DNA from: Mycolicibacterium sediminis
Lineage (GTDB): Bacteria; Actinomycetota; Actinomycetes; Mycobacteriales; Mycobacteriaceae
Direction of reading: 5' to 3'
Assembly: GCF_010731735.1 (NCBI RefSeq)
Contig: NZ_AP022588.1
Location: forward strand, 558,001 to 622,000
DNA: 64,000 nt
The notes beneath the pieces are model-generated. The model saw only the letters and a program-made list of their open reading frames with translations. It did no database searches and was not told where the DNA came from. Position 1 is the first letter of the stretch; each line of letters begins with the position of its first letter. Of the stretch, positions 33,661-42,389 are shown in pieces. The position numbers and the translations under genes were made by a program.

Positions 33661-34316
33661 CGCGCGCCTGCCTTCGCGGTGCCGCCGGTGCGCACCCACG
33701 GGGTGGTGACCTTGCCCAGCAGCATGATGAGGGTGTCGATCACGATCGCCACGACGAAGATCGCCACGATCCCCGCGATGATCTGGTCGCTCTTGTCGGA
33801 CTGGTATCCGTCGGTGAACCAGGTGCCCAGGCCGCCGACGCCGATGACCGAGCCGACCGACACCATCGAGATGTTGGTGACGGCGACGACGCGGAGGCTC
33901 GCGATCAGCACGGGGATCGCGAGCGGCAGCTCGACCTTGAGCACCCGGATGAACGGCCGGTAGCCGACGGCGGTCGCGGCGTCGAGCACCGCGGGCGGCA
34001 CGGCGTCGAGGGCCTCGGGGACCGCCCGCACCAGCAGCGCGACGGTGTATAGCGTCAGCGCGATGATGACGTTGGACGGCGACAGGATCGTCGTCGGGAT
34101 GATCAGCGGCAGCACCACGAACAGCGCCAGCGACGGGATCGTGAAGATGATGCTCGCCGCGATGGTCACCAGCCGCCGCAGCACCCGCGTCCGGTGGACC
34201 AGCGCTCCGAGCGGCACAGCGATCAGCAGGCCGAGCGCCAGCGGCAGCAGCGACAGGTAGAGGTGGACGAGCGTCAGCTCCCACGCATCGTCGAGATGGG
34301 TGAAGAGGTACTGCAC
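33657..34316 (-). CDS. proW: Osmoprotectant ABC importer permease ProW
   Basis: A 219-residue permease with six helices. The coupling loop is VLDAATAVGYRPFIRVLKVE followed by LPLAIPV. VTNISMVSVGSVIGVGGLGT and the final helix VAIFVVAIVIDTLIMLLGKV fit the family. The GTG start shares one base with the proV stop codon (TAGTG), so translation should be coupled. With ProZ it would form the heterodimeric channel. Confidence 0.9.
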   Translation of the reverse strand: MQYLFTHLDDAWELTLVHLYLSLLPLALGLLIAVPLGALVHRTRVLRRLVTIAASIIFTIPSLALFVVLPLIIPTTILSPSNVIIALTLYTVALLVRAVPEALDAVPPAVLDAATAVGYRPFIRVLKVELPLAIPVLIASLRVVAVTNISMVSVGSVIGVGGLGTWFTDGYQSDKSDQIIAGIVAIFVVAIVIDTLIMLLGKVTTPWVRTGGTAKAGAR

Positions 34317-35416
34317 TAGGTGGTCCTGGGTCGGTTCTTCAACGCGGCCACCACGTCGTCGGCCTTGATGCCGCCGATCACCTGCTTGCGTGCGTCGACC
34401 GCGACACCGAGCCCGGCGGGCGACGACAGCGCGGCGTCGAGCGCCAGGCGCAGCGTTCCGTCCGGGACGAACAGCGAGCCGCCGGCGATCGTGCTGTCGT
34501 ACAACGACTTTCCCTGCCGGTGCAGTCCGACGCCGTTGACGTCGATCCACGCGTACGGGGAGCCGTCGGGATGGGTGACCAGGGCCCACTCGCCGGGACC
34601 GAGATCGAGCGCGTCGACGCCGGACTCAGAGACCGTGCGCACGTCGTGCAGTGGCAGGCCGCTGCCCGGGGTGAACTGCAATCCGCGGTAACCGCGGTCG
34701 GCGCCGATGAAGCCCGCGACGAAGTCGTTGGCCGGGTTGGACAGCAGCCGCCGCGGCGCGTCGTACTGCTGCAGCACGCCGCCGCGGCCGAAGACCGCGA
34801 CCTTTTCACCGAGCTTGATCGCCTCGTCGATGTCGTGGGTGACGAACACGATCGTCTTGCGCAGTTCGCTCTGCAGCCGCAGGATCTCGGTCTGCAGTTC
34901 CTCGCGGACCACCGGGTCGACGGCGCTGAACGGTTCGTCCATCAGCAGGATGGGCGGGTCGGCCGCCAGCGCCCGGGCCACGCCGACGCGCTGCTGCTGC
35001 CCGCCGGAGAGTTGCGCCGGATAGCGGTTGGCGAGCTTGGGATCCAGGCCGACGCGTTCGAGGACGCCCATCGCGTTCTTGCGGGCCGTGCGGCGGGACT
35101 CACCCATGAGCACCGGGACGGTGGCGACGTTGTCGACGACCTTGAGGTGTGGCATGAGCCCGGCACTCTGGATGACGTAGCCGATGCCCAGCCGCAGCTT
35201 CACGGCGTCGACCTGCGTGACGTCCTTACCGTCCACGGTGAGCGAGCCCGACGTCGGCTCGATCATGCGGTTGATCATCCGCATCGAGGTCGTCTTCCCG
35301 CAGCCCGACGGACCGACGAACACGGCGAGCGTGCCCTCGGGGACGTCGAGGGTCAGGTCATCGACGGCGACCGTGCCGTCGGGGTACTTCTTGGTGACGT
35401 TCTCGAAGGTGATCAC
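34316..35416 (-). CDS. proV: Osmoprotectant ABC importer ATPase ProV
   Basis: A 366-residue ATPase. Walker A is FVGPSGCGKTTSMRMINR, the signature is LSGGQQQRVGVARAL, Walker B is ILLMDEPFSAVD and the switch is VTHDIDEAIKLG. The C-terminal 100 residues look like a degenerate CBS-type regulatory region (DARKQVIGGIKADDVVAAL). The GTG with AGAGG upstream is chosen over an earlier in-frame ATG that lies within proX. OpuC/ProV CBS modules can sense ionic strength or c-di-AMP. Confidence 0.92.
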   Translation of the reverse strand: MITFENVTKKYPDGTVAVDDLTLDVPEGTLAVFVGPSGCGKTTSMRMINRMIEPTSGSLTVDGKDVTQVDAVKLRLGIGYVIQSAGLMPHLKVVDNVATVPVLMGESRRTARKNAMGVLERVGLDPKLANRYPAQLSGGQQQRVGVARALAADPPILLMDEPFSAVDPVVREELQTEILRLQSELRKTIVFVTHDIDEAIKLGEKVAVFGRGGVLQQYDAPRRLLSNPANDFVAGFIGADRGYRGLQFTPGSGLPLHDVRTVSESGVDALDLGPGEWALVTHPDGSPYAWIDVNGVGLHRQGKSLYDSTIAGGSLFVPDGTLRLALDAALSSPAGLGVAVDARKQVIGGIKADDVVAALKNRPRTT

Positions 35417-35447
35417 GCGTGACCTCTGCTCTTCGCGCACGCGCTCA

Positions 35448-36398
35448 TCATGAAAGCGCCTTGTCGAATCCGTTGTTCTTGACCCACTTCTCGGCGGCTT
35501 CATCGGGGTCGATGCCGCCGTTGCCGGACGTCTCGGTGTTCATCTCGATCAGGGCCTCGGTGGTCATCTTCGCCGATACTGCGTTCAGCACGGTCTTGAG
35601 TTGGTCGGACATCTTCTGCGACGCCACCAGGGGGACGACGTTGGCGGCGAGGAAGTTGTTCTTCGGATCCTCGAGCACCACCAGGTCGTTCTGCGGGATC
35701 GCAGGCGACGTGCTGAAGATGTCGGCGGCGGTCACCGTGCCGTCGACCAGTGCGCGCACGGTGGCGGGGCCGCCTCCGTCGCTGATGGCGACGAAGTTGG
35801 CCGGCGAGATGTCCAGGCCGTACTTCTCCTTGAGCCCCGGCAGCCCCTCCTTGCGGTTGAGGAACTCCGACGGCCCGCCGAACTTCACCTCCGGCGAATG
35901 CTGGGCGAGGTCGCCGATGGTCTTGAGGTTCCACCGCTGCGCGGTCTCGCGGGCGACGGCGACGGTGTCCTGATCGTTGGCGGGTGACGGCGTCAGGATC
36001 GTCAGGTCACCGGGTACGGCGTCGTACAGCGCGAGCAGGACGGCGGTCGGATCGGTGGCCGTGCTCTCCTTGTCGAAGTACTGCAGCAGGTTCCCGGTGT
36101 ACTCCGGGATCAGGTCGATCGAGTGGTCCTTGACGGCCGGGATGTAGGTCTCGCGGCTGCCGATGCCGAACTGCCGCGTGACCTCGAAGCCGTTGGCCTC
36201 CAAGGCCTGCGCGTAGATCTCGGCGATGATCCTGGATTCCGGGAAGTCTGCGGAGCCGACCTTGATGGACTTCAGGTCACCCGATATCTGGCCGCCGCCC
36301 AGCGGATTGGAACTTCCGCAGGCCGATAGGAGGAGCGCGAGCACCGCGACCAGGACGAGGAGGCCCCGGCGGTGCACGGAGTGGTTTGCCGATTTCAT
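35448..36398 (-). CDS. proX: Osmoprotectant-binding lipoprotein ProX
   Basis: A 316-residue extracytoplasmic binding protein with lipobox LLLSACGSS. The OpuAC-type fold is visible in IKVGSADFPESRIIAEIYAQ, IPAVKDHSIDLIPEYTGNLL and VNFVAISDGGGPATVRALVD-like text in the second lobe (FVAISDGGGPATVRALVDG). The aromatic cage that binds quaternary ammonium groups cannot be assigned by eye. First gene of the proXVWZ operon, 31 bases before proV. The order equals Rv3759c-Rv3756c. Confidence 0.9.
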   Translation of the reverse strand: MKSANHSVHRRGLLVLVAVLALLLSACGSSNPLGGGQISGDLKSIKVGSADFPESRIIAEIYAQALEANGFEVTRQFGIGSRETYIPAVKDHSIDLIPEYTGNLLQYFDKESTATDPTAVLLALYDAVPGDLTILTPSPANDQDTVAVARETAQRWNLKTIGDLAQHSPEVKFGGPSEFLNRKEGLPGLKEKYGLDISPANFVAISDGGGPATVRALVDGTVTAADIFSTSPAIPQNDLVVLEDPKNNFLAANVVPLVASQKMSDQLKTVLNAVSAKMTTEALIEMNTETSGNGGIDPDEAAEKWVKNNGFDKALS

Positions 36399-36577
36399 GC
36401 GAACGTCCTTTCGACGTCACCTGCCAGGAAGCGACAGTAACGGGAGTCCGGGCTCGGTGCCCGGGTTTGGATCAGGCAGACGAGCGAGGTAGAGGTCACC
36501 GGGCATGTGTGACGCGTCGGGGATCGACCGGCCCGATGGCTGTTTGATTTGCCGTCCGGCGGGGCAAGATGGTCACC

Positions 36578-36958
36578 ATGACCAGCGACCCGTATGTGCC
36601 ACCCGCCGATTCCGGGTCGCAAGCGCCCCTCGACCCCGCCACCGGACACGTGACTCCGGCCGAGCCCGTGCAGAACCCGCCCTCGCCCGCGAAGGAGGTC
36701 AAGTTCACCCGCGCCGGCGCGCTGTGGTCGGCGCTCATCGTCGGCTTCCTGGTGCTGATCGTGCTCTTGATCTTCATAGCGCAGAACACCGAGTCCGCCG
36801 TCCTGCACTTCCTGGGCTGGAACTGGAGCCTGCCGTTGGGCGTCTCCATCCTCGCCGCGGCCGTCCTCGGCGGTCTGATCACCGTCCTCGCGGGCGCGGT
36901 GCGCATCTTCCAGCTCCGCCGTGCCGCGAAGAAGAACTACAAGGCGGCCATCCGCTGA
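36578..36958 (+). CDS. LapA-domain (DUF1049) small membrane protein
   Basis: A 126-residue protein with a proline-rich cytosolic N-terminus (about 45 residues) and two membrane helices (LWSALIVGFLVLIVLLIFIA and LGVSILAAAVLGGLITVLAG). The motif FIAQNTESAVLHFLGWNWSL between the helices is diagnostic of the LapA/DUF1049 family. E. coli LapA works in lipopolysaccharide assembly control; the mycobacterial role is unknown. ATG 36578 is favoured because CAAGAT seven bases upstream fits a leaderless -10; ATG 36569 is possible. Divergent from proX; corresponds to Rv3760. Confidence 0.83.
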   Translation: MTSDPYVPPADSGSQAPLDPATGHVTPAEPVQNPPSPAKEVKFTRAGALWSALIVGFLVLIVLLIFIAQNTESAVLHFLGWNWSLPLGVSILAAAVLGGLITVLAGAVRIFQLRRAAKKNYKAAIR

Positions 36959-36966
36959 GCCGTGGC

Positions 36967-37794
36967 TCACCGGATCGACACCAACTCCTCGACGTCGTCG
37001 ACGGGTAGGTCGCCGTCGACGACGGCCCGCACGTTCGCGTAGTTCAGCGTGATGGAGCCCTTGTGGTTGTCCAGGAACGCGGTGTCCGCGGCGTCGCGGC
37101 CGGTGGCGATCCGGACCAGCGTCTGGCGCGGCGCTAGCAGGGTCGCATCGACCACCCGCCAGTTCCCGTCGACGAACGCCTCGGCGACCGCGTGGAAGTC
37201 CATCGGCTGGCAGCCCGGCGCATAGACGGCGACCAATCGCGCGGGCACGTTGACCGCGCGCAGCAGCGCCACGACGAGGTGTGCGTAGTCCCGGCAGACG
37301 CCCGCGCCGGCGAGCAGCGTGTCCGCCGCGCCGTCGATGGGATCGGACGACCCGGGCACGTAGTGCAGCCGCGTCGCCACCCACTGCGACACCTTGGCGA
37401 GCAGCGTCTCCGAGTCGGCGTACTGCCCGAACTCGGTGGCGGCGAAGCCGAAGAACTTGTCGGCCTCGGCGTAGCGGCTCGGCCGCAGGTACGTCGACAG
37501 GTCGATCTCGGTGACCGGTGCCGGGTCGCTGCGACCGATGATGGTCGCGCTGTAGTTGGCGAGCAGCTTGCCCTCGCCGACGTCGAACTTGTGGATCCGG
37601 TTGCCGTGTTCACCGATGACCTCGGTCGCCTCGATCTCGTTGCCGTTCAACGTGAACGACAGCGACTCGGTGACCGCGGCGCCGGGCTGCGGGGCCACGG
37701 CGATCTGGAACTCGACCGTGGTGGCGGCGGCGATCCAGACGTCCATCTCGACGCCGACGTCCCGCTTCAGCGCATCGGGGGATGATGACGGCAT
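36967..37794 (-). CDS. Transglutaminase-like cysteine-protease-fold protein
   Basis: A 275-residue protein. The triad is visible: Cys in GAGVCRDYAHLVVALLRAV, His in PMDFHAVAEAFVDGNW and Asp in VVDATLLAPR. The N-terminal half is a beta-rich domain as in bacterial transglutaminase-like proteins (TGc, PF01841). No signal peptide is seen. Possible activities are peptide or amide hydrolysis and cross-linking. ATG 37794 is chosen because GAGAGG lies eight bases upstream; an earlier ATG lacks this. Convergent with the LapA gene. Confidence 0.8.
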   Translation of the reverse strand: MPSSSPDALKRDVGVEMDVWIAAATTVEFQIAVAPQPGAAVTESLSFTLNGNEIEATEVIGEHGNRIHKFDVGEGKLLANYSATIIGRSDPAPVTEIDLSTYLRPSRYAEADKFFGFAATEFGQYADSETLLAKVSQWVATRLHYVPGSSDPIDGAADTLLAGAGVCRDYAHLVVALLRAVNVPARLVAVYAPGCQPMDFHAVAEAFVDGNWRVVDATLLAPRQTLVRIATGRDAADTAFLDNHKGSITLNYANVRAVVDGDLPVDDVEELVSIR

Positions 37795-37899
37795 GGCGAC
37801 CGCCTCTCTGGTGGTGGGGTAATCCTCGCGAACGCGCGTGATTTCGGGCGGTTCATACCCCATCACAGCGCGGCGCAAACCGCTCGGTGACGGCGGACA

Positions 37900-38946
37900 C
37901 TAGCCGAGTTCGGCCAGGCCCATCGCGATGCACGGCGCGACGGCCTCGCCGACCTTGTCGCCGTACTCGGTGCCGCCACCCATTCGGTCGCGGAACTGGA
38001 TGCCGGCCGCGATGATCCCGAGCTTGAAGTAGGCCAGTGCCATGTAGAAGTCCCAGTGCATCAGCGGCTGATCGGACGCGAGCGAATACCGTTGCGCCAG
38101 ATCGTCTGCCGAGGGGATCAGCGGCGAGGCCCATGCCGCGCCGGCGTGCACCTTGTCGAAGGTCGGGTGCCGGTAGACGCACATCAGGGCGGCATCGCTG
38201 AGCGGGTCGCCGAGGGTGGACATCTCCCAGTCGAGGACGGCCCGCACCGTCGTCGCGTCGTCCGCGTCGAGCATGGTGTTGTCGATCCGGTAGTCGCCGT
38301 GCACGATCGCGCTGCGGCTCTGAGAGGGGATGCGGTCGCCGAGCTTGGCGTGCAGCAGCCGGACGTCGGCGTCGCGCGGATCGTCGTCGGTCTTCACCAG
38401 GTCCCACTGCGAACCCCAGCGCCGTACCTGACGCTCGAGGTAACCGGTCGGCTTGCCGAAGTCACCCAGGCCCACCGATTCGGGGTCGACCGCGTGCAGA
38501 TCGGCCAGCACGCCGATGAGCGCGTCGACGCACGCCTCGATGTCGTTCTGCGTGCCCAGCGCCTCCAGCTCGGAGGCGTACCGCACCACGCGTCCCGGCA
38601 CGTACTCGACCATCTGGAACGTGGTGCCGATCGCCGCGTCGTCGTCGGCCAGTGCGACCGCGCGTGCGACGGGCACCGCCGTATCGGCGAGCGCCGCCAC
38701 CACCTTGTATTCGCGCGCCATGTCGTGCGCGGAGGGGGTCAGCCCGTGCAGCGGCGGCCTGCGCAACACCCACTTCGAGGCGTCGTCGTGGACCAGGAAG
38801 GTGAGGTTGGAACGCCCGCCGGCGATCAACTCGGCGTGCAGCTCACCCGATCGCGGCACTCCGATCGACTGCAGATGGTGGTCGAGCGCGCCGAGGTCGA
38901 GGCCTTCCGGCGACGTGGCTCGTGAGGTGGGGGCGTCCGTCGTCAC
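37900..38946 (-). CDS. Kinase-fold phosphotransferase (ACAD10/11-like APH family)
   Basis: A 348-residue aminoglycoside-phosphotransferase-fold protein. N-lobe: LIAGGRSNLTFLVHDDASKW and VLRRPPLHG. Catalytic loop: IVHGDYRIDNTMLD, with the catalytic Asp; DFG equivalent: AVLDWEMSTLGDPLSDAALM. This is the subfamily related to the kinase domains of ACAD10/ACAD11, which phosphorylate 4-hydroxyacyl-CoA during hydroxy-fatty-acid breakdown. In M. tuberculosis the equivalent locus (Rv3761c) carries an acyl-CoA dehydrogenase name, but the motifs here are kinase ones. Lies ten bases after the phosphoglycerate-mutase-like gene start region on the same strand. Confidence 0.85.
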   Translation of the reverse strand: MTTDAPTSRATSPEGLDLGALDHHLQSIGVPRSGELHAELIAGGRSNLTFLVHDDASKWVLRRPPLHGLTPSAHDMAREYKVVAALADTAVPVARAVALADDDAAIGTTFQMVEYVPGRVVRYASELEALGTQNDIEACVDALIGVLADLHAVDPESVGLGDFGKPTGYLERQVRRWGSQWDLVKTDDDPRDADVRLLHAKLGDRIPSQSRSAIVHGDYRIDNTMLDADDATTVRAVLDWEMSTLGDPLSDAALMCVYRHPTFDKVHAGAAWASPLIPSADDLAQRYSLASDQPLMHWDFYMALAYFKLGIIAAGIQFRDRMGGGTEYGDKVGEAVAPCIAMGLAELG

Positions 38947-38955
38947 GGCACTTGT

Positions 38956-39555
38956 CTACCACCGACTGTTACGGGGCAGCAGGTCCCATACGTGTTCGGT
39001 GCCGTTGATCGACGCGACGCCGAGCTTGCCCTCCCGCGAGGCCAGCAGCCGGGTGATCCCCGTGTAGTCCACCTGGACGCAGAGCAGCCGTTCGGTGCGC
39101 ATCAACCGGTGCACCAGGGCGTTGATGACGCCGCCGTGGCTGAACAGCGCGACGGTGTCCTCGTGGTCGGCGTCCTCCACGATGCCCTTGGCCCCGGCCA
39201 GCACCCGATCGATGAACGCCGGCTCGTCCACCCCTGCCGGGAGGTGGCCGCCGATGAGGCGTTTGACGTCCTCCTCTGAGGCCTCCTCGATGGGCACGTA
39301 GTGGGTGAGGTCGCGGTCGTACTCGGCGAGCCGGTCGTCGACGTCGACGCTCAGCCCCAGGGCATCGGCCACCGGCTGCGCGGTCTGCAGCGCGCGGCGC
39401 TGCGGGCTGCTCACCAGGCGCGTGATCGGAAACCGTGCCAGCGCGGCCGGCAGCCGGTTCGCCTGCTCTATGCCCTGCGGCGACAGATCGGGATCCGCGC
39501 CTTGGCCGGGCTCGCTCCGCAGCGGCAATGCGTGCCGAATCACCAGGAGTTGCAT
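38956..39555 (-). CDS. Histidine phosphatase / phosphoglycerate mutase family protein
   Basis: A 199-residue protein. The catalytic motif appears as LLVIRHALPLRSEPGQGADP, where the usual RHG is RHA. Other conserved parts are SPQRRALQTAQPVADALG with the second Arg and VALFSHGGVINALVHRLM with the second catalytic His. Substrate unknown. The ATG has GAAAGG nearby. Nine bases separate its start-side neighbour, the kinase-fold gene, so they may be cotranscribed. Divergent from the SDR. Confidence 0.83.
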   Translation of the reverse strand: MQLLVIRHALPLRSEPGQGADPDLSPQGIEQANRLPAALARFPITRLVSSPQRRALQTAQPVADALGLSVDVDDRLAEYDRDLTHYVPIEEASEEDVKRLIGGHLPAGVDEPAFIDRVLAGAKGIVEDADHEDTVALFSHGGVINALVHRLMRTERLLCVQVDYTGITRLLASREGKLGVASINGTEHVWDLLPRNSRW

Positions 39556-39637
39556 GTGCGCCTTTCTCGATCGTGCCGGTGCCACCTTATGGCTCGTGCG
39601 AGCATCAGCCTGGCGGGGACCGACCGGGAGGACTGAC

Positions 39638-40393
39638 ATGGGGTACGCCGACGACCTGTTCGACCTCACCGACCGTGTCGTCCTCGTCACCGGCGGCAGC
39701 CGCGGCCTCGGCCGCGAGATGGCGTTCGCCGCCGCGGAGTGCGGCGCCGACGTCGTGATCGCCAGTCGCGACATCGACTCGTGCGTGGTCACCGCCGAGG
39801 AGATCGCCGCCTCGACCGGCCGCGACGCGTTCCCCTACCAGGTGCACGTCGGCCGGTGGGAGCAACTCGACGGCCTCGTCGACTCCACCTACGAACGCTT
39901 CGGCAAAGTCGACGTCCTGATCAACAACGCAGGCATGTCCCCGCTGTACGACTCGCTGTCGTCGGTCACCGAGAAGCTGTTCGACGCCGTCGTAAACCTG
40001 AACCTCAAGGGCCCGTTCCGATTGTCGTCGCTGATCGGCGAACGGATGGTCGCCGACGGCGGCGGCTCGATCATCAACGTCAGCTCGACCGGGTCGCTGC
40101 GCCCGGACCCGTACATGCTGCCCTACGCCGCGGCCAAGGCAGGCCTGAACGCACTCACCGAGGGCCTCGCGAAGGCCTACGGTCCGACCGTGCGGGTCAA
40201 CACCTTGATGGCCGGACCGTTCCTGACCGACGTCAGCAAGGCGTGGGACGTGGGCGGCGACTCGTTCTCGCACCTCGCGGTGCGGCGGCCGGGCCAACCC
40301 TCCGAGATCGTCGGCGCTGCACTGTTCCTCGCGTCGGACGCATCGAGCTTCACCACGGGGTCGATCCTGCGGGCCGACGGCGGCATCCCCTAG
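39638..40393 (+). CDS. Short-chain dehydrogenase/reductase
   Basis: A 251-residue classical SDR. Cofactor motif VVLVTGGSRGLGREMAFAAA; structural NNAG in VLINNAGMSPLYDSLSSV; catalytic Ser in INVSSTGSL and YxxxK in YAAAKAGLNAL; C-terminal SSFTTGSILRADGGIP. All catalytic residues are present. The ATG follows GGGAGGACTGAC. Substrate unknown. It ends at a large hairpin shared with the convergent sulfatase gene. Confidence 0.88.
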   Translation: MGYADDLFDLTDRVVLVTGGSRGLGREMAFAAAECGADVVIASRDIDSCVVTAEEIAASTGRDAFPYQVHVGRWEQLDGLVDSTYERFGKVDVLINNAGMSPLYDSLSSVTEKLFDAVVNLNLKGPFRLSSLIGERMVADGGGSIINVSSTGSLRPDPYMLPYAAAKAGLNALTEGLAKAYGPTVRVNTLMAGPFLTDVSKAWDVGGDSFSHLAVRRPGQPSEIVGAALFLASDASSFTTGSILRADGGIP

Positions 40394-40401
40394 CCACGCG
40401 C

Positions 40402-40454
40402 GCGATTCGTGCACGCGGAGCCGCGGTGAGCGCGGCTGCGCGTGCACGAATCGC
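40402..40454. repeat. Large near-perfect palindrome between convergent genes
   Basis: Outer arms of 16 bases (GCGATTCGTGCACGCG and its complement) enclose an inner seven-base stem (AGCCGCG/CGCGGCT) with loop GTGAG; the only mismatch is G40418 against G40438. It can serve as a terminator for both genes, although there is no T tract. It overlaps the last base of the sulfatase stop codon. Confidence 0.85.
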
Positions 40455-42331
40455 TAGGGCGTGACGATGTCGAACGCGGGGTCCGGACGGTCGAGTACGC
40501 CCAGCAGCGCCGGCAGCGCGTCGGGGTCGCCCGTCACCTCCACCCCCGGGGAGGTGGTGTCGCCCGCGACGAACGCCAGCAGCCGGGCCTTGGTCGCGAG
40601 CGTGACGGTCGCCTGCGCGGTCACCGGTTCCCCGGGCACCCGGCGGTGGACCAGGACGCCGTTGCGCAGCGTCAGGCGGTAATTGGTGGCCACGTCGGTG
40701 AACAGCACGTCGATCGCGAGGTCGATGTCCCACGCCCGCGGCCCGTTGACGCTGATGGCGAACGCGTCGAACATCTGCTCCGGGGTGAGCTGCGACAGCA
40801 TCGACGACGACGCCGCCTGGGTCGGCGTGCCGAAGTTCGTCCCGCGCAACTCGGTGGCACCGGAGAGGAAGAAGTTCCGCCACGTCGCGTTCTCGGCGCC
40901 GTAGGCCAGCTGCTCGAGGGTGTCGGCGTAGAGGTCGCGGGCTGCGCGATGGTTCTCGTCGGTGAAGATCGCGTGGTCCAACAGGGTTGCCGCCCAACGG
41001 TAATCACCGTCGTCGAACGCCGCGCGTGCCACCTCGACGACCCTGTCGAGTCCCCCGATCGCCTCAACGTAGCGCGGGCCGATGGCCTCCGGCGGATGCG
41101 CCCACAGCCGCGCCGGGTTGCCGTCGAACCAGCCCATGTACCGCTGGTAGACGGCCTTGACGTTGTGGCTCACCGAACCGTAGTAGCCGTGCGCGTGCCA
41201 GGCCCGCTCCAGGGCCGGCGGCATCTGGAACGTCTCGGCGATTTCGATGCCGGTGTGGCCCTGGTTGAGCTGACGCAGCGTCTGGTCGTGCAGGTATGCG
41301 TACAGATCGCGTTGCAGTGACAGGAATTCCACGATCTGCTCCCTGCCCCACGTCGGCCAGTGGTGCGACGCGAACACGACGTCGGTCCGGTCGGAGAAGG
41401 TGTCGATGGCCTCGGTCAGGTAGCCCGACCAGCCGTGCGGGTCACGGACCAGTGCGCCGCGCAGGGTCAGCAGGTTGTGCAGGTTGTGGGTGGCGTTCTC
41501 GGCCATGCACAGCGCGCGGAACCGCGGGAAGTAGAAGTGCATCTCGGCGGGCGCCTCGGTGCCGGGCGCCATCTGGAACTCGATCTCGACACCGTCGACG
41601 ACGTGGGTCTCGCCGGTCGTCGTTACGTCGATGGTCGGCACGATGATCGCGACCTCGCCGGTGGACGGCGTCTGGCCCAGCCCGCAGCCGACCTGACCGC
41701 GCGGCCCGCGGTCGAGCACGGTGCCGTACATGTAGGACGCCCGCCTCGCCATCGCCGTACCGGCGTAGACGTTCTCCTGCACCGCGTGTTCGACGAACCC
41801 CTCCGGGGCGATCACGGCGACGGTCCCCGCGTCGACGTCGGCCTGGCTCGTCACCCCGAGCACGCCTCCGAAGTGGTCGACGTGGCTATGGGTGTAGATG
41901 ACGGCCGTGACGGGCCGGTCGCCGCGGTGCGTGCGGTACAACGCCAGCGCGGCTGCGGCGGTCTCGGTGCAGACGAGCGGGTCGATGACGATGACGCCGG
42001 TGTCGCCCTCGATGAAGCTGACGTTCGAGAGGTCGAGCCCGCGGACCTGATAGATCCCCTCGACCACCTCGTAGAGGCCCTGCTTGGCGGCGAGCGTCGA
42101 CTGTCGCCACAGGCTGGGGTGCACGCTCGTGGGCGCATCTCCCCCGAGGAACGAGTACACGTCGTTGTCCCAGACCACCCGACCGTCGGCGGCGGTGACG
42201 ACGCAGGGTTCGAGTGCCCCGATGAAACCCCGGTCCGCGTCGGCGAAGTCGCGGGTGTCGTCGAACGGGAGACCGTTCAGGTGTGCGGCGTGCGCGGTCT
42301 CGATGGCGGCGGTCGGCGGCTTGTGCTCCAT
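40454..42331 (-). CDS. Alkyl/aryl-sulfatase, metallo-beta-lactamase fold (SdsA1/BDS1-like)
   Basis: A 625-residue type III alkyl sulfatase that hydrolyses primary alkyl sulfates to alcohol and sulfate with two zinc ions. The metal motif is IYTHSHVDHFGGVLG near residue 155, and further ligands lie in CMAENATHNLHNLLTLRG and VFASHHWPTWG. The C-terminal third has the dimerisation region (HAHGYYGSVSHNVKAVYQRY) and an SCP2-like domain (AFAISVNGPRAWDIDLAIDV). No signal peptide is seen, unlike secreted SdsA1. Full family length. The locus equals Rv3762c in order. Confidence 0.88.
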   Translation of the reverse strand: MEHKPPTAAIETAHAAHLNGLPFDDTRDFADADRGFIGALEPCVVTAADGRVVWDNDVYSFLGGDAPTSVHPSLWRQSTLAAKQGLYEVVEGIYQVRGLDLSNVSFIEGDTGVIVIDPLVCTETAAAALALYRTHRGDRPVTAVIYTHSHVDHFGGVLGVTSQADVDAGTVAVIAPEGFVEHAVQENVYAGTAMARRASYMYGTVLDRGPRGQVGCGLGQTPSTGEVAIIVPTIDVTTTGETHVVDGVEIEFQMAPGTEAPAEMHFYFPRFRALCMAENATHNLHNLLTLRGALVRDPHGWSGYLTEAIDTFSDRTDVVFASHHWPTWGREQIVEFLSLQRDLYAYLHDQTLRQLNQGHTGIEIAETFQMPPALERAWHAHGYYGSVSHNVKAVYQRYMGWFDGNPARLWAHPPEAIGPRYVEAIGGLDRVVEVARAAFDDGDYRWAATLLDHAIFTDENHRAARDLYADTLEQLAYGAENATWRNFFLSGATELRGTNFGTPTQAASSSMLSQLTPEQMFDAFAISVNGPRAWDIDLAIDVLFTDVATNYRLTLRNGVLVHRRVPGEPVTAQATVTLATKARLLAFVAGDTTSPGVEVTGDPDALPALLGVLDRPDPAFDIVTP

Positions 42332-42389
42332 GACGTCGAGGTTGCCATCAGCGCTCGGCGAACGCGGGAAAACGACGCCGCGCGTCGCC

